Assembly (NCBI RefSeq): GCF_029433105.1
Contig: NZ_JARNTW010000015.1
Span: forward strand, 62,001 to 126,000
DNA: 64,000 nt
Direction of reading: 5' to 3'
Origin: Runella sp. MFBS21
GTDB taxonomy: Bacteria > Bacteroidota > Bacteroidia > Cytophagales > Spirosomataceae
The number at the start of each line of letters is the position of its first letter. The stretch's first letter is position 1. This document shows positions 36,079-44,407 of the stretch, one piece after another. A program made the position numbers and the translations under genes. The notes below the pieces were generated by a model. That model was not told where the DNA came from and searched no databases. It saw only the letters and a list, made by a program, of their open reading frames with translations.

Positions 36079-36726
36079 TTAATTACTTTTCTCTTGGCGG
36101 TATACCACATACGAATAAATCAACAAACCAAACGTAGTTACCATTGTAAGACCTACTGTCCAGACAATTTTCCAGACTTCAGGCAGCCATACCACCACCA
36201 ACGCCCCTACAATACCTATGGCAAAAAATAGACGAGCGCCCATTTGATGGGTTTTGCGCCAAACCGACTCGCTCTCTAAAGTCCAAGGGGTACGTATTCC
36301 TACAAAATAATTTGATTTGATATTGTTGAGATAATTGCCGATTCCAGCCAACAGTAAAAACACCCCCACAAACACCAAATTAACGAACAATTCGTCGGTT
36401 ACTCTTTGGATAGCCGACCGAATCACCAACACATGAACCGCACTCAAAAAAGTTAAAATAAGTAATATAAGCTTAGGATAGTGCTCCGAAAGCTGAGCTT
36501 GATCAAGGCGCGGATCGATTTTGGGTACGTATTTCATAAAAAAATACATCCCAATCGAAATCGCACTCAAAATCATTAACGTCCATTTTGACCCAAATCC
36601 ATCAGGCTCGCCACTAGGGCTAAAATGAGTCGGGACTATATCTGGCAGCTGATTCCAGACAAAAGCCAAATACATCATAGGGGCAGCAATTACACCCCAA
36701 GTCCAAAGGGCAATGTTCTTTTTCAT
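36079..36726 (-). CDS. SdpI-family membrane protein
   Basis: A 215-residue protein with six predicted membrane helices. The N-terminal DUF1648-type region (PDIVPTHFSPSGEPDGFGSK, with the HF/G-P-D pattern) is followed by the SdpI domain, with NYFVGIRTPWTLESESVWRK. In Bacillus SdpI gives immunity to the SdpC killing peptide and sequesters the repressor SdpR. Here it overlaps the ArsR-type repressor gene by four bases (ATGA), the same arrangement. No sdpC-like toxin gene is seen nearby, so the role is probably envelope-stress sensing or self-protection; inference. Confidence 0.88.
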   Translation of the reverse strand: MKKNIALWTWGVIAAPMMYLAFVWNQLPDIVPTHFSPSGEPDGFGSKWTLMILSAISIGMYFFMKYVPKIDPRLDQAQLSEHYPKLILLILTFLSAVHVLVIRSAIQRVTDELFVNLVFVGVFLLLAGIGNYLNNIKSNYFVGIRTPWTLESESVWRKTHQMGARLFFAIGIVGALVVVWLPEVWKIVWTVGLTMVTTFGLLIYSYVVYRQEKSN

Positions 36727-36980
36727 GATTGTTTAAGGTTAAAAATCCAAGACATTAATTCATCTAAAACGGTAGTATTGAGGCTATAATAAATAAACTG
36801 CCCACGTTTGTCGGCTACCACTAACGCCGCTTGTTTGAGCAAATCCAGATGATGCGAAATACTAGGTTTAGTCATCTCAAAGCGTTCGGCAATCTCGCCA
36901 GCAGTGAGGTCTCCCTCACGCAGTATTTCTAGGATTTGGCGGCGGGTTGGGTCGTTTAATGCCCGAAAAAGTGTATTCAT
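36723..36980 (-). CDS. SdpR-like ArsR-family repressor
   Basis: An 85-residue winged-helix protein: LNDPTRRQILEILREGDLTA, then the recognition helix MTKPSISHHLDLLKQAALV and the wing DKRGQFIYYSL. It has no metal-binding cysteines, so it is a SdpR-type member rather than a metal sensor. A TTG at 37001 is in frame, but it lies inside the operator-like palindrome at 36992-37011; ATG 36980 gives the family N-terminus (MNTLFRALNDPTRR). Translationally coupled to sdpI. Confidence 0.9.
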   Translation of the reverse strand: MNTLFRALNDPTRRQILEILREGDLTAGEIAERFEMTKPSISHHLDLLKQAALVVADKRGQFIYYSLNTTVLDELMSWIFNLKQS

Positions 36981-36991
36981 CTCATTTAAGT

Positions 36992-37011
36992 ATTTAGACA
37001 AATATCTAAAT
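36992..37011. promoter_or_regulatory. Operator-like palindrome upstream of the SdpR-like repressor
   Basis: ATTTAGA-N6-TCTAAAT, perfect 7-base arms, 11 bases before the repressor ATG. Position and symmetry fit an autoregulatory ArsR-family operator. Confidence 0.6.
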
Positions 37012-37157
37012 ATTGATTTGAAAAATTAAATATTTTTTAGGTAATTGGTCAAAAGGAATGTTGAACGGCCGATTATTAACTATTTTTAACAAACTGCTCG
37101 CACTAATCACTTCCTAAGGGCGTTATTGGGGCGAGAGAGTAACTACTCCTTTTGACC

Positions 37158-38426
37158 ATGAAACGAATCTTATATTCATTTGCCATTTCTTGCCTGATGG
37201 TCGTTGAGGCTTTTTCCCAAAAAATCACGACTCTTAGTCCTTATGTAGAGCGGCAATCTCAGGCTTATGTAACTATCACCAAAGTAGAACTCACTGATAG
37301 TTATACCATTATGCACTTCACCTATAAAAATACGCGCAGTATTTCTAATCGCCGAGGTGGCCGAGATATGGAAGAACTTTACAAAGTTTTTCCTGAGTTT
37401 AGGGGTTTGATGGAACGAGGCACTTCTACTGAATGGATTCATATTGACCCACGCAGTCGCCTCTACAAACCTGGGGATGCCACCAAAAAATTTCGGTTTG
37501 TAAGAGCTGAAGGGATACCTATTAGTCCCGATACTTTGGTGGTCAAACCAGGTATGGAAGTAAAATTTAGGGTTTATTTTCGACGACTCGACCCCGGTAT
37601 TGAGGTTTTTGATATGTTTGAAGGGGATGACCGTGGCTCTCAGCAGTTTTGGAATTTTTATGGAATTCATATCCGAAACCCAAAAACGCCCCCTCCTGCC
37701 ACACCCAAACCCCAACCCGAAACTAAAAAGGAAGAACCACCTGTAGTGGTAGAAAAACCACAAACTAATCCCGCGCCGCCTGTTGTTGAAACTCCCGCCC
37801 CAGCTTTAGTGACAGTAAAAGGCAGCATCATAGATGCCAAAACTAAAGCTCCGATTGCCGCTAAAATCAGCTATATAGTTCCAAGTGAAAACAATGGGCT
37901 AGACTCAATGCAACTATCGGCAAGTTCAGGGAAATTCAAAATCAGCTTAGATGCTGGCAACAAGTATGCCTATTCTACGTCGGCCAAGGGGTATTTTCCG
38001 GCCAATGGAGCCTTTGATTTAACCCAAACCAAAGCAGGCCAAGAAATAAGTAACGATATTTTGCTGACTCCAATTGCGGTAGGCGAAGCGATTACACTCA
38101 ACAATATTTATTTTGATGTCGCAAAATATGACCTTCTTCCTGCCTCTTCCTCTGAGCTCAACAATTTGTTGGTATTGATGAAGGAAAACCCTAATATGGA
38201 AATCAGAGTAGAAGGGCACACTGACAATCTTGGTGATTTTGACAAAAATGTGGAACTTTCCCAAAATCGTGCCAATGCCGTCAAAAAATATTTGGTGGAC
38301 AAAGGAATCGATTCGAGCCGCGTAGAAGCGCGAGGCTTAGGTCCTACACGACCCGTCACGAAAGGCAATTCAGAAAGTGAACGCCAACGCAATCGACGTG
38401 TAGAATTTATCATTATCAAAATGTAG
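37158..38426 (+). CDS. OmpA-family outer-membrane protein
   Basis: A 422-residue protein with a signal peptide (cleavage after EAFSQ, residue ~21). A ~160-residue N-terminal domain of unknown type is followed by a Pro/Lys/Glu-rich linker (residues ~180-215), a carboxypeptidase regulatory-like beta-sandwich (VTVKGSIIDAKTKAPIAAKI), and a C-terminal OmpA domain with NIYFDVAKYDLLPAS and IRVEGHTDNLG, which bind peptidoglycan. It probably ties the outer membrane to the cell wall. A TTG at 37152 is in frame, but ATG 37158 starts the signal peptide. Confidence 0.9.
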   Translation: MKRILYSFAISCLMVVEAFSQKITTLSPYVERQSQAYVTITKVELTDSYTIMHFTYKNTRSISNRRGGRDMEELYKVFPEFRGLMERGTSTEWIHIDPRSRLYKPGDATKKFRFVRAEGIPISPDTLVVKPGMEVKFRVYFRRLDPGIEVFDMFEGDDRGSQQFWNFYGIHIRNPKTPPPATPKPQPETKKEEPPVVVEKPQTNPAPPVVETPAPALVTVKGSIIDAKTKAPIAAKISYIVPSENNGLDSMQLSASSGKFKISLDAGNKYAYSTSAKGYFPANGAFDLTQTKAGQEISNDILLTPIAVGEAITLNNIYFDVAKYDLLPASSSELNNLLVLMKENPNMEIRVEGHTDNLGDFDKNVELSQNRANAVKKYLVDKGIDSSRVEARGLGPTRPVTKGNSESERQRNRRVEFIIIKM

Positions 38427-38578
38427 TTTTTGTAATTTCAAAATAGATTTTTCCTAGGCACAAGGCACGATTTTTGTAATTCGAAATTTAAAATGCGCTT
38501 AATATCAAAGAATTCACTCCATAATTTTGGAAACTTTAAATAACTTTTCTAAGTTTTCACAAAAAACACTTATCACCC

Positions 38579-39247
38579 ATGCTTGCCGAAGAACTCATCA
38601 ACCCTACCACCCCGATACTGAGACCATTTGACTCAGTAGGGCAAGCCGTTGACTTAATGGACGAATACGGTACAAGACAGCTCGCTTTAGTAGATGATGA
38701 AATCTACAAAGGCTTGCTAAGTGAGGATACTTTGTTAAACCTTCTTGACGATACACAAACACTTTCGGAGCTAAACTTACCTCCTAATCCTATCCATGCC
38801 AATCTATTTCAGCACATCTATGAAGTGATAGGAATTGCAAATCGCTATCAGCTCGATACAGTACCCGTTTTGGACGAAGACAATCTATACGCAGGTACTA
38901 TTCTGGTCAGTGATATGATGGCTAAGTTTGCTACGCTACTCGGCAGTCAAGAGACAGGGGCGATTATAGTTTTGAAAATGGCAAATCGAGACTACTCACT
39001 GACCGACATTAGCAGACTTGTTGAATCAAACAATACTAAAATTATAAGCACTTATTTTTCTGGTTCAGAATACGGTGCTCTCGACCAAGCTACCCTAACC
39101 CTTAAGCTCAATCACTCCGAAGTTTCGGCAGTAGTAGCTACACTCGAACGTTTTGGGTACACCGTCGAAAACGTATTTGGAAGTACTCCTTTCGATAGTC
39201 CAGATCGCCATCGATTGGATTTACTGATGAGATATTTAGAAACCTAA
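38579..39247 (+). CDS. CBS-domain protein with ACT-like C-terminus
   Basis: A 222-residue cytoplasmic protein. A tandem CBS pair covers residues ~5-120 (RPFDSVGQAVDLMDEYGTRQ; QLDTVPVLDEDNLYAGTILV), and a second part of about 80 residues (ETGAIIVLKMANRDYSLTDI, then SEVSAVVATLERFGYTVENV) resembles an ACT fold. CBS pairs bind adenine nucleotides and ACT domains bind small ligands, so this looks like a metabolite sensor. Partner unknown. NAD kinase is the next gene but has its own promoter. Confidence 0.8.
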   Translation: MLAEELINPTTPILRPFDSVGQAVDLMDEYGTRQLALVDDEIYKGLLSEDTLLNLLDDTQTLSELNLPPNPIHANLFQHIYEVIGIANRYQLDTVPVLDEDNLYAGTILVSDMMAKFATLLGSQETGAIIVLKMANRDYSLTDISRLVESNNTKIISTYFSGSEYGALDQATLTLKLNHSEVSAVVATLERFGYTVENVFGSTPFDSPDRHRLDLLMRYLET

Positions 39248-39363
39248 CCACTCAAGGCGCTTTTTCTTTTCTGACAAAACGCAATAAGGTCTTTAATTTT
39301 ATAATTTTAGGACCCAATATCTATTCTAAAGAGTCTTTTGGAGGGAGATTGTGCTCAAACGCA

Positions 39364-39392
39364 TTGTTTGAAAGAGTAATATCATACCTTTG
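39364..39392 (+). promoter_or_regulatory. Promoter of nadK
   Basis: TTG (39364-39366), 18 bases, then TACCTTTG (39385-39392). It is a full match with the same spacing as the uppS promoter, and the nadK ATG is 29 bases on. Confidence 0.65.
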
Positions 39393-39421
39393 CGTCCAAA
39401 TCTATCCCCGAAGCGATACAG

Positions 39422-40297
39422 ATGAAAATCGCCATTCATGGACGCAATTTTGCCTTAGAGACGGCACCTTTTGTACAAACCCTGTTTGATACCCTCCATC
39501 AAAAGCAGGTCGAAGTTTCGATTTCGTCTTCTTTTTATTCATTTCTACAAAGCGTAGGTATTAACTCCTATTCTGAAAAAACCTACCTCCATCCGCACGG
39601 AGCGCCTGACACTGATTTTATCTTTAGTATTGGGGGAGATGGTACTTTGCTTGAATGCGTCATGCAGGCTCGTTCTCGTCAAATTCCTATTCTGGGCTTT
39701 AATACAGGGCGGTTGGGTTTTTTGGCTACCGTATCACCCGCTAGTATACAAAAAGCCCTTGCATCTTTTTTTGATCAACAGTTTCAAATCGAAGATCGCA
39801 CTCTTGTGAGCCTGCATTCAAGCGCAGATTTGTTTGAAGATTACAATTTTGCCCTCAATGACTTTACCATTACCAAAACTGATACGTCGTCGATGATTAC
39901 CGTTCATGCATATCTAGATGGCGAATTTTTAAACTCCTATTGGTCTGATGGCCTGATTGTATCCACTCCTACAGGTTCTACAGGCTATTCATTAAGCTGC
40001 GGAGGGCCGGTGGTATTACCGACCAACAACGTTTTCATTATCACCCCTATTAGCCCTCACAATCTCAACGTGCGTCCCATGATTATCCCAGATGCTAGTA
40101 AATTAAGTTTTAGGGTAGAAAGTCGTAGTAACAATTTTTTGGTATCTCTTGATTCTCGCTTCCGAATCGTAGACGAAACTGTGACCTTGATGGTAAAAAG
40201 AGAAAATTTCAATGCCCGTCTGGTCAAACTCAACCAAGACAACTTCGTGGAGACATTACGCACAAAACTACATTGGGGTTTGGATGCCCGAAATTAA
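39422..40297 (+). CDS. nadK: NAD kinase
   Basis: A 291-residue enzyme with the two family signatures: the GGDGTLLE motif near residue 71 (catalytic Asp), and STPTGSTGYSLSCGGPVV near residue 180. Further conserved segments are LGFNTGRLGFLA and the late ITPISPHNLNVRP. It phosphorylates NAD to NADP with ATP or polyphosphate in the cytoplasm. Length is normal. Confidence 0.96.
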   Translation: MKIAIHGRNFALETAPFVQTLFDTLHQKQVEVSISSSFYSFLQSVGINSYSEKTYLHPHGAPDTDFIFSIGGDGTLLECVMQARSRQIPILGFNTGRLGFLATVSPASIQKALASFFDQQFQIEDRTLVSLHSSADLFEDYNFALNDFTITKTDTSSMITVHAYLDGEFLNSYWSDGLIVSTPTGSTGYSLSCGGPVVLPTNNVFIITPISPHNLNVRPMIIPDASKLSFRVESRSNNFLVSLDSRFRIVDETVTLMVKRENFNARLVKLNQDNFVETLRTKLHWGLDARN

Positions 40298-40384
40298 TTC
40301 TCGGCGCAATTTTTGTAAGGGTATTCAATAAATGTGTTCATTTATGCGTTGAAAGCAAAAGTCACGCATCAATCAGTAAAGCGA

Positions 40385-41368
40385 ATGAAATTCAAAGTAT
40401 TTTTAGGTTCTGTGTTGGTCACGCTACTATTGACGTACACTTCCGAAGCCCAACGCCGTCGGCGAAATCTCTTTGAGCAATACTCCACGGTCAATTTTGG
40501 ACTCGGTACTTCTAGTTACATGGGTGAACTTGCTCCTTACCGCACTCCCGTCAGAACAGTGTTCAAGATGATGCGTTGGAATGTAAATGCTGGCTACACA
40601 AGGCATTTTACACCTCATTTGGCGGCTAGGCTAGGTCTTACGTGGGCACGTATTGCGGGAGATGACGAATACTACAATCGAGGAGGAGAGCCACATCCTA
40701 GTTTTTATGTACGCAACTTACATTTTCGCAATGATGTCAAAGAGTTGAGTTTGGTGGGTATCTATAAATTCAGAGGAGATGGCCGTAGCCCTAATCGACG
40801 TGCTACTTTTACTCCTTATTTGTTTGGCGGTATCGCTGTTTTGGCGCATAACCCCAAAGCCAAAAGCCCCAACGAAGCACCTTTTAATAATGAGTGGGTG
40901 GCCCTCCAACCATTAGGTACCGAAGGACAAGGACAGCCTGGCTATGCCAAGCCTTATTCATTGGTCACGTATGCGATTCCTCTAGGAGTGGGGTTCAGCT
41001 GGAAGTACAACGAACGTTGGAATATCAGTTTCGAAGGCGGGTTTCGCTTCAGTGGTTCTGATTATCTTGATGATGTGGGCGGTTTATATCCAGATCCTAA
41101 TGTCCTCAAAAACGATTTGGCTCGCGCCATGTCAAATCGTACCTTAGAGCGTGTATCAGCACGTACCGGCAAAGATCGTACTGAAATGGTGAGGAGAATT
41201 ACTCAACCCAATGCTGATCCTTCAGTCGATCCTTTTGCCGAACCTTTAGGTGGGTATCAACAAGGTGATTATAGAGGCAGTTCTTCTCGCAAAGATCAAT
41301 ACCTTTTGTCGAGTATCACGGTCAGTTACGTAATTCCAAGTAAAATAAAGTGTCCTCCTATTCGTTGA
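40385..41368 (+). CDS. DUF6089-type outer-membrane beta-barrel protein
   Basis: A 327-residue protein with a signal peptide (MKFKVFLGSVLVTLLLTYTS, cleavage after SEAQ). It is followed by barrel-type alternating strands; NFGLGTSSYMGELAPYR and the YLFGGIAVLAHNPKAKSP segment match the Bacteroidota DUF6089 family. The C-terminal part after residue ~230 holds an Arg/Asp-rich insert. Function unknown. The frame is open to 40334, but ATG 40385 starts the signal peptide. It ends 29 bases before the GTG of a related smaller gene. Confidence 0.8.
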   Translation: MKFKVFLGSVLVTLLLTYTSEAQRRRRNLFEQYSTVNFGLGTSSYMGELAPYRTPVRTVFKMMRWNVNAGYTRHFTPHLAARLGLTWARIAGDDEYYNRGGEPHPSFYVRNLHFRNDVKELSLVGIYKFRGDGRSPNRRATFTPYLFGGIAVLAHNPKAKSPNEAPFNNEWVALQPLGTEGQGQPGYAKPYSLVTYAIPLGVGFSWKYNERWNISFEGGFRFSGSDYLDDVGGLYPDPNVLKNDLARAMSNRTLERVSARTGKDRTEMVRRITQPNADPSVDPFAEPLGGYQQGDYRGSSSRKDQYLLSSITVSYVIPSKIKCPPIR

Positions 41369-41397
41369 TAATCATTCAAAAGAGACGAGATAAAACC

Positions 41398-42087
41398 GTG
41401 AAGTATAGCATAAAAATCCTCTTTATTGGCTTCCTGTGGGGAGCCTTTTCTTTAGGAACAATCGCTCAACGTATCAATATAGGTGCTGGTTTAGGCGGGT
41501 TTAACTACAAAGGGGACCTATCACCTGCTTTTAATGTACAAAATTATTTGCCAGGTGGGCACGCCTTTTTTCGTTACAACATCAGCCCCTCGGTATCGCT
41601 GAGAGCAGGCGGGACATTGGGTATCACTGGTGCAAAAGACAGCCGCTCAGCAGATCCTTTCAATCAAGCGCGTAATGCTTCTTTTAGATCCCGTATTACC
41701 GAAGGAAGTCTGATTACGGAGTATAATTTTTTAAATTATAGTCAGAAAAGAAAGGCCAAAAATTGGACCCCTTACTTATTTGGAGGATTGGGCTTTTACA
41801 AATTCAAACCTCGTACCAAAACAAGTGATTATAAAACTACCCAGCTCAATATTCCTTTTGGAGCAGGTATCAAATGGGAATTTAAACGTCCCTGGAGCCT
41901 AGAGTTTGAGTTTGGAACTCGTAAGCTGTTTACAGACTACTTAGATGATTTGGGGAGTAATGTTCCTCTATCGCAAAAAACTCAGCTAGGCAATCCAACC
42001 ACCAAAGACATGTATTATTACACGTCGATTACGATAAGTTATACTTTTTACTCCATCATTTGCCCCCCTGGCTTTTCGACTGATTAA
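41398..42087 (+). CDS. Outer-membrane beta-barrel protein, DUF6089-related
   Basis: A 229-residue protein with a signal peptide (KYSIKILFIGFLWGAFSLGT, cleavage after IAQ), followed by INIGAGLGGFNYKGDLSPAF and YLFGGLGFYKFKPRTK. It shares its layout and several segments with the preceding gene, including the near C-terminal DYLDDLGSNVP compared with DYLDDVGGLYP, so the two are old tandem paralogues. The start is taken as GTG 41398; an upstream GTG at 41350 would overlap the previous gene and break the signal peptide. Confidence 0.75.
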   Translation: MKYSIKILFIGFLWGAFSLGTIAQRINIGAGLGGFNYKGDLSPAFNVQNYLPGGHAFFRYNISPSVSLRAGGTLGITGAKDSRSADPFNQARNASFRSRITEGSLITEYNFLNYSQKRKAKNWTPYLFGGLGFYKFKPRTKTSDYKTTQLNIPFGAGIKWEFKRPWSLEFEFGTRKLFTDYLDDLGSNVPLSQKTQLGNPTTKDMYYYTSITISYTFYSIICPPGFSTD

Positions 42088-42116
42088 AATAATACTAAGT
42101 TTGTATTTGACCTTTT

Positions 42117-42140
42117 AGCCTATCTTTCGGTAGGCTTTTT
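42117..42140 (+). terminator. Terminator after the barrel-protein pair
   Basis: AGCCTATC (42117-42124) pairs with GGTAGGCT (42129-42136), one G-U pair, TTTC loop, then a T-run. It ends 11 bases before the epimerase ATG. Confidence 0.75.
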
Positions 42141-42151
42141 ATATTATTGCT

Positions 42152-43171
42152 ATGCAACTTTTCTTTCATCAATTCGACTTACGCCTTCGTCATACTTTCA
42201 CTATCGCTCACGACTCGCGCGATTCACAGCCTACTCTTATTGTTGAACTAAAAGATGGCGCCTTCAGTGGGTTTGGAGAAGCTACGTCCAACAAGTATTA
42301 TGGGATTACTATTGATAGCATGATAAGTGCCCTAGAAAATATCCGCGAGCTTATCGAAAATCATTCGCTATCATCTCCCGAACAATTATGGGAAACTACT
42401 CATCCCTTTTTGCTAGATAACCCCTTTGCACAATGCGCACTTGATGAAGCGGCTCATGATTTGTGGGCAAAAAAACAAGGAAAAAAATTATACGATGCAT
42501 GGGGGCTTTCGGGAGAATCGCTACCCATTACCGATTATACCATTGGGATAGACAGTATTGAAAAGATGATTGCCAAAATGAACGAATTTCCTTGGCCGCT
42601 TTATAAAATAAAACTTGGTACCGCTCATGATTTGGAGATTATCAAAGAACTACGAAAGCACACAGATGCGGTTTTCAGAGTGGATGCCAATTGTGCGTGG
42701 AATGCCCCTCAAGCCATAGAATATAGTTTTGAACTCAAAAAATGGGGGGTAGAATTTATTGAACAACCACTTCCTGCGCATGATTGGGAGGGGATGAAAG
42801 AAGTATATCTTAAAAGTGCATTACCGTGCATTGCTGATGAAAGTTGTATTGTAGAAAGCGACGTAGCAAAATGTGAAGGGTATTTTCATGGAGTAAACGT
42901 AAAACTTACCAAATGCGGGGGACTCACTCCTGCCCGTCGAATGCTAGCAGAAGCCAAAAGACTCGGAATGCAAACAATGGTAGGGTGTATGAATGAAAGC
43001 AGCGTGGGAATTTCGGCGATTGCACATTTATTACCACTGTTAGACTATGTAGACATGGATGGTACATTACTCATCGCCAACGACCCCGCCACGGGAGTCA
43101 CTTTTGACAATGGCAAAATAATCTTTGCCAACGAAAATGGTACAGGAGCTTCTTTAAAAACTATCATATAG
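42152..43171 (+). CDS. Dipeptide epimerase (L-Ala-D/L-Glu epimerase type)
   Basis: A 339-residue enolase-superfamily enzyme of the muconate-lactonising subgroup. The KxK base motif is in YKIKLGTAHDL, metal ligands are in FRVDANCAWN, FIEQPLP and IADESC, and the second catalytic Lys is in VKLTKCGG. It probably epimerises L-Ala-D-Glu and related dipeptides released from peptidoglycan during murein recycling. Exact dipeptide preference cannot be read. The next gene begins 14 bases later and is likely co-transcribed. Confidence 0.88.
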   Translation: MQLFFHQFDLRLRHTFTIAHDSRDSQPTLIVELKDGAFSGFGEATSNKYYGITIDSMISALENIRELIENHSLSSPEQLWETTHPFLLDNPFAQCALDEAAHDLWAKKQGKKLYDAWGLSGESLPITDYTIGIDSIEKMIAKMNEFPWPLYKIKLGTAHDLEIIKELRKHTDAVFRVDANCAWNAPQAIEYSFELKKWGVEFIEQPLPAHDWEGMKEVYLKSALPCIADESCIVESDVAKCEGYFHGVNVKLTKCGGLTPARRMLAEAKRLGMQTMVGCMNESSVGISAIAHLLPLLDYVDMDGTLLIANDPATGVTFDNGKIIFANENGTGASLKTII

Positions 43172-43185
43172 GCAAAACTCTGAAC

Positions 43186-44259
43186 GTGAACCACTTTTAT
43201 CAAACAACACACCTTCCCAATCGCACTATTTTACTTGAGGGGAAAGAATACCTCTATTTCAGTGGCACCTCTTATTTAGGTCTCCCCCAAAACCCCCACT
43301 TTCAAGCACTTATCAAAGATGGAGTGGATGATTATGGAAATGTATACGGTAGCTCTCGCAACGGTAACTTACAGCTAGGTATTTATGAAGAAGCAGAAGC
43401 AAAGCTCGCTACATGGGTAGGAGCACCTAAGGCACTTACCTTGTCTTCGGGCATGTTGGCTGGGCAAGCGGTAATTCGGCAATTAATGCTCGAAGGCTAC
43501 ACTTTTGTGTATTCACCCGATGCTCATCCTGCGGTTTGGCATTTACCCCAAGTCGAAATTTCTACGCTTTCTTTTGAAGAGTGGAGTCAGTCTATTACTC
43601 AAATATTGGCAACTATTTCAAGTTCAAAAGTGGCGATTGTCACCAATTCTGTAGATGCTTTACGGGGTAAAGCCTACGATTTTGAATGGCTCAAATCCCT
43701 TCCAAATACACATGAAATTGTAGTGGTGGTAGACGATTCACATGGGCTTGGAGTCAGTGGAGCAAAGGGAAATGGGATTTGGGGGAGGTTGCCAAAACTT
43801 AACCATCTTCGCATAATCGTAACTGCCTCTTTGGCCAAAGGTATGGGTTTAGCAGGAGGAATTATTTTTTCTGATATAGATAGTATCCAACACATTCGTC
43901 ATTCGGCTTATTTTGGCGGCTGTTCTCCTATCGCTCCTACCAATTTATATGCTTACCTTCATTCAGATTCTTTATACGAATCGGCCTATCTTCAGTTACA
44001 GCAAAATCTTCAACAATTTTCATCGTCGGTAACGTCGCTCTCTCTTTTTCCATTTACAGACAACTACCCCGTTTTTTATACGCCCCACGACGAGCTGTAT
44101 GCTTTTTTACTAGAGAAAAACATTCTCATTTATAGTTTTTCCTATCCCAAACCCACCGACAAAGCCAATACTCGTATTGTACTCAGTGCATGGCATACCA
44201 CCGAAGATATAGCTAAGCTAAGTAGTGCTTGTCATGAATTTGCGGTTAGATATTTATAA
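43186..44259 (+). CDS. PLP-dependent alpha-oxoamine synthase-like enzyme (BioF family)
   Basis: A 357-residue fold-type I aminotransferase-family protein. The pattern YFSGTSYLGLPQNP, YGNVYGSSRNGNLQLG, VVVDDSHGLGVSGAKGNGIW and the PLP-Lys in ASLAKGMGLAGG match 8-amino-7-oxononanoate synthase and relatives, but it is shorter than BioF (about 385) and no other biotin gene is present. It may work on a product of the neighbouring dipeptide epimerase; speculative. Start is GTG, with no better ATG nearby. Confidence 0.8.
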   Translation: MNHFYQTTHLPNRTILLEGKEYLYFSGTSYLGLPQNPHFQALIKDGVDDYGNVYGSSRNGNLQLGIYEEAEAKLATWVGAPKALTLSSGMLAGQAVIRQLMLEGYTFVYSPDAHPAVWHLPQVEISTLSFEEWSQSITQILATISSSKVAIVTNSVDALRGKAYDFEWLKSLPNTHEIVVVVDDSHGLGVSGAKGNGIWGRLPKLNHLRIIVTASLAKGMGLAGGIIFSDIDSIQHIRHSAYFGGCSPIAPTNLYAYLHSDSLYESAYLQLQQNLQQFSSSVTSLSLFPFTDNYPVFYTPHDELYAFLLEKNILIYSFSYPKPTDKANTRIVLSAWHTTEDIAKLSSACHEFAVRYL

Positions 44260-44407
44260 AATAAGTTTATAAAACCCTCTTTTGTCTTACCACTTCAACC
44301 TCTTCTTCTGATTTCTGACTCTTCACTGGTGTAGATTCATCTGAAATCCTCTGTTTTATACTTCACTGTTCACGAGATTTGGTTCATCATTTTAAACCTT
44401 TACAGAC

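Noticed and set aside
38427-38482. Direct repeat TTTTTGTAATT twice after the OmpA-like gene
   Set aside because: Eleven AT-rich bases in an AT-rich gap; no dyad symmetry shared by both copies and no neighbouring regulator.
42096-42103. TAAGTTTG promoter-like element before the dipeptide epimerase
   Set aside because: Transcription from it would start right at the upstream terminator hairpin (42117-42140), so it cannot simply drive the epimerase. Probably a chance match, unless it forms an attenuator.
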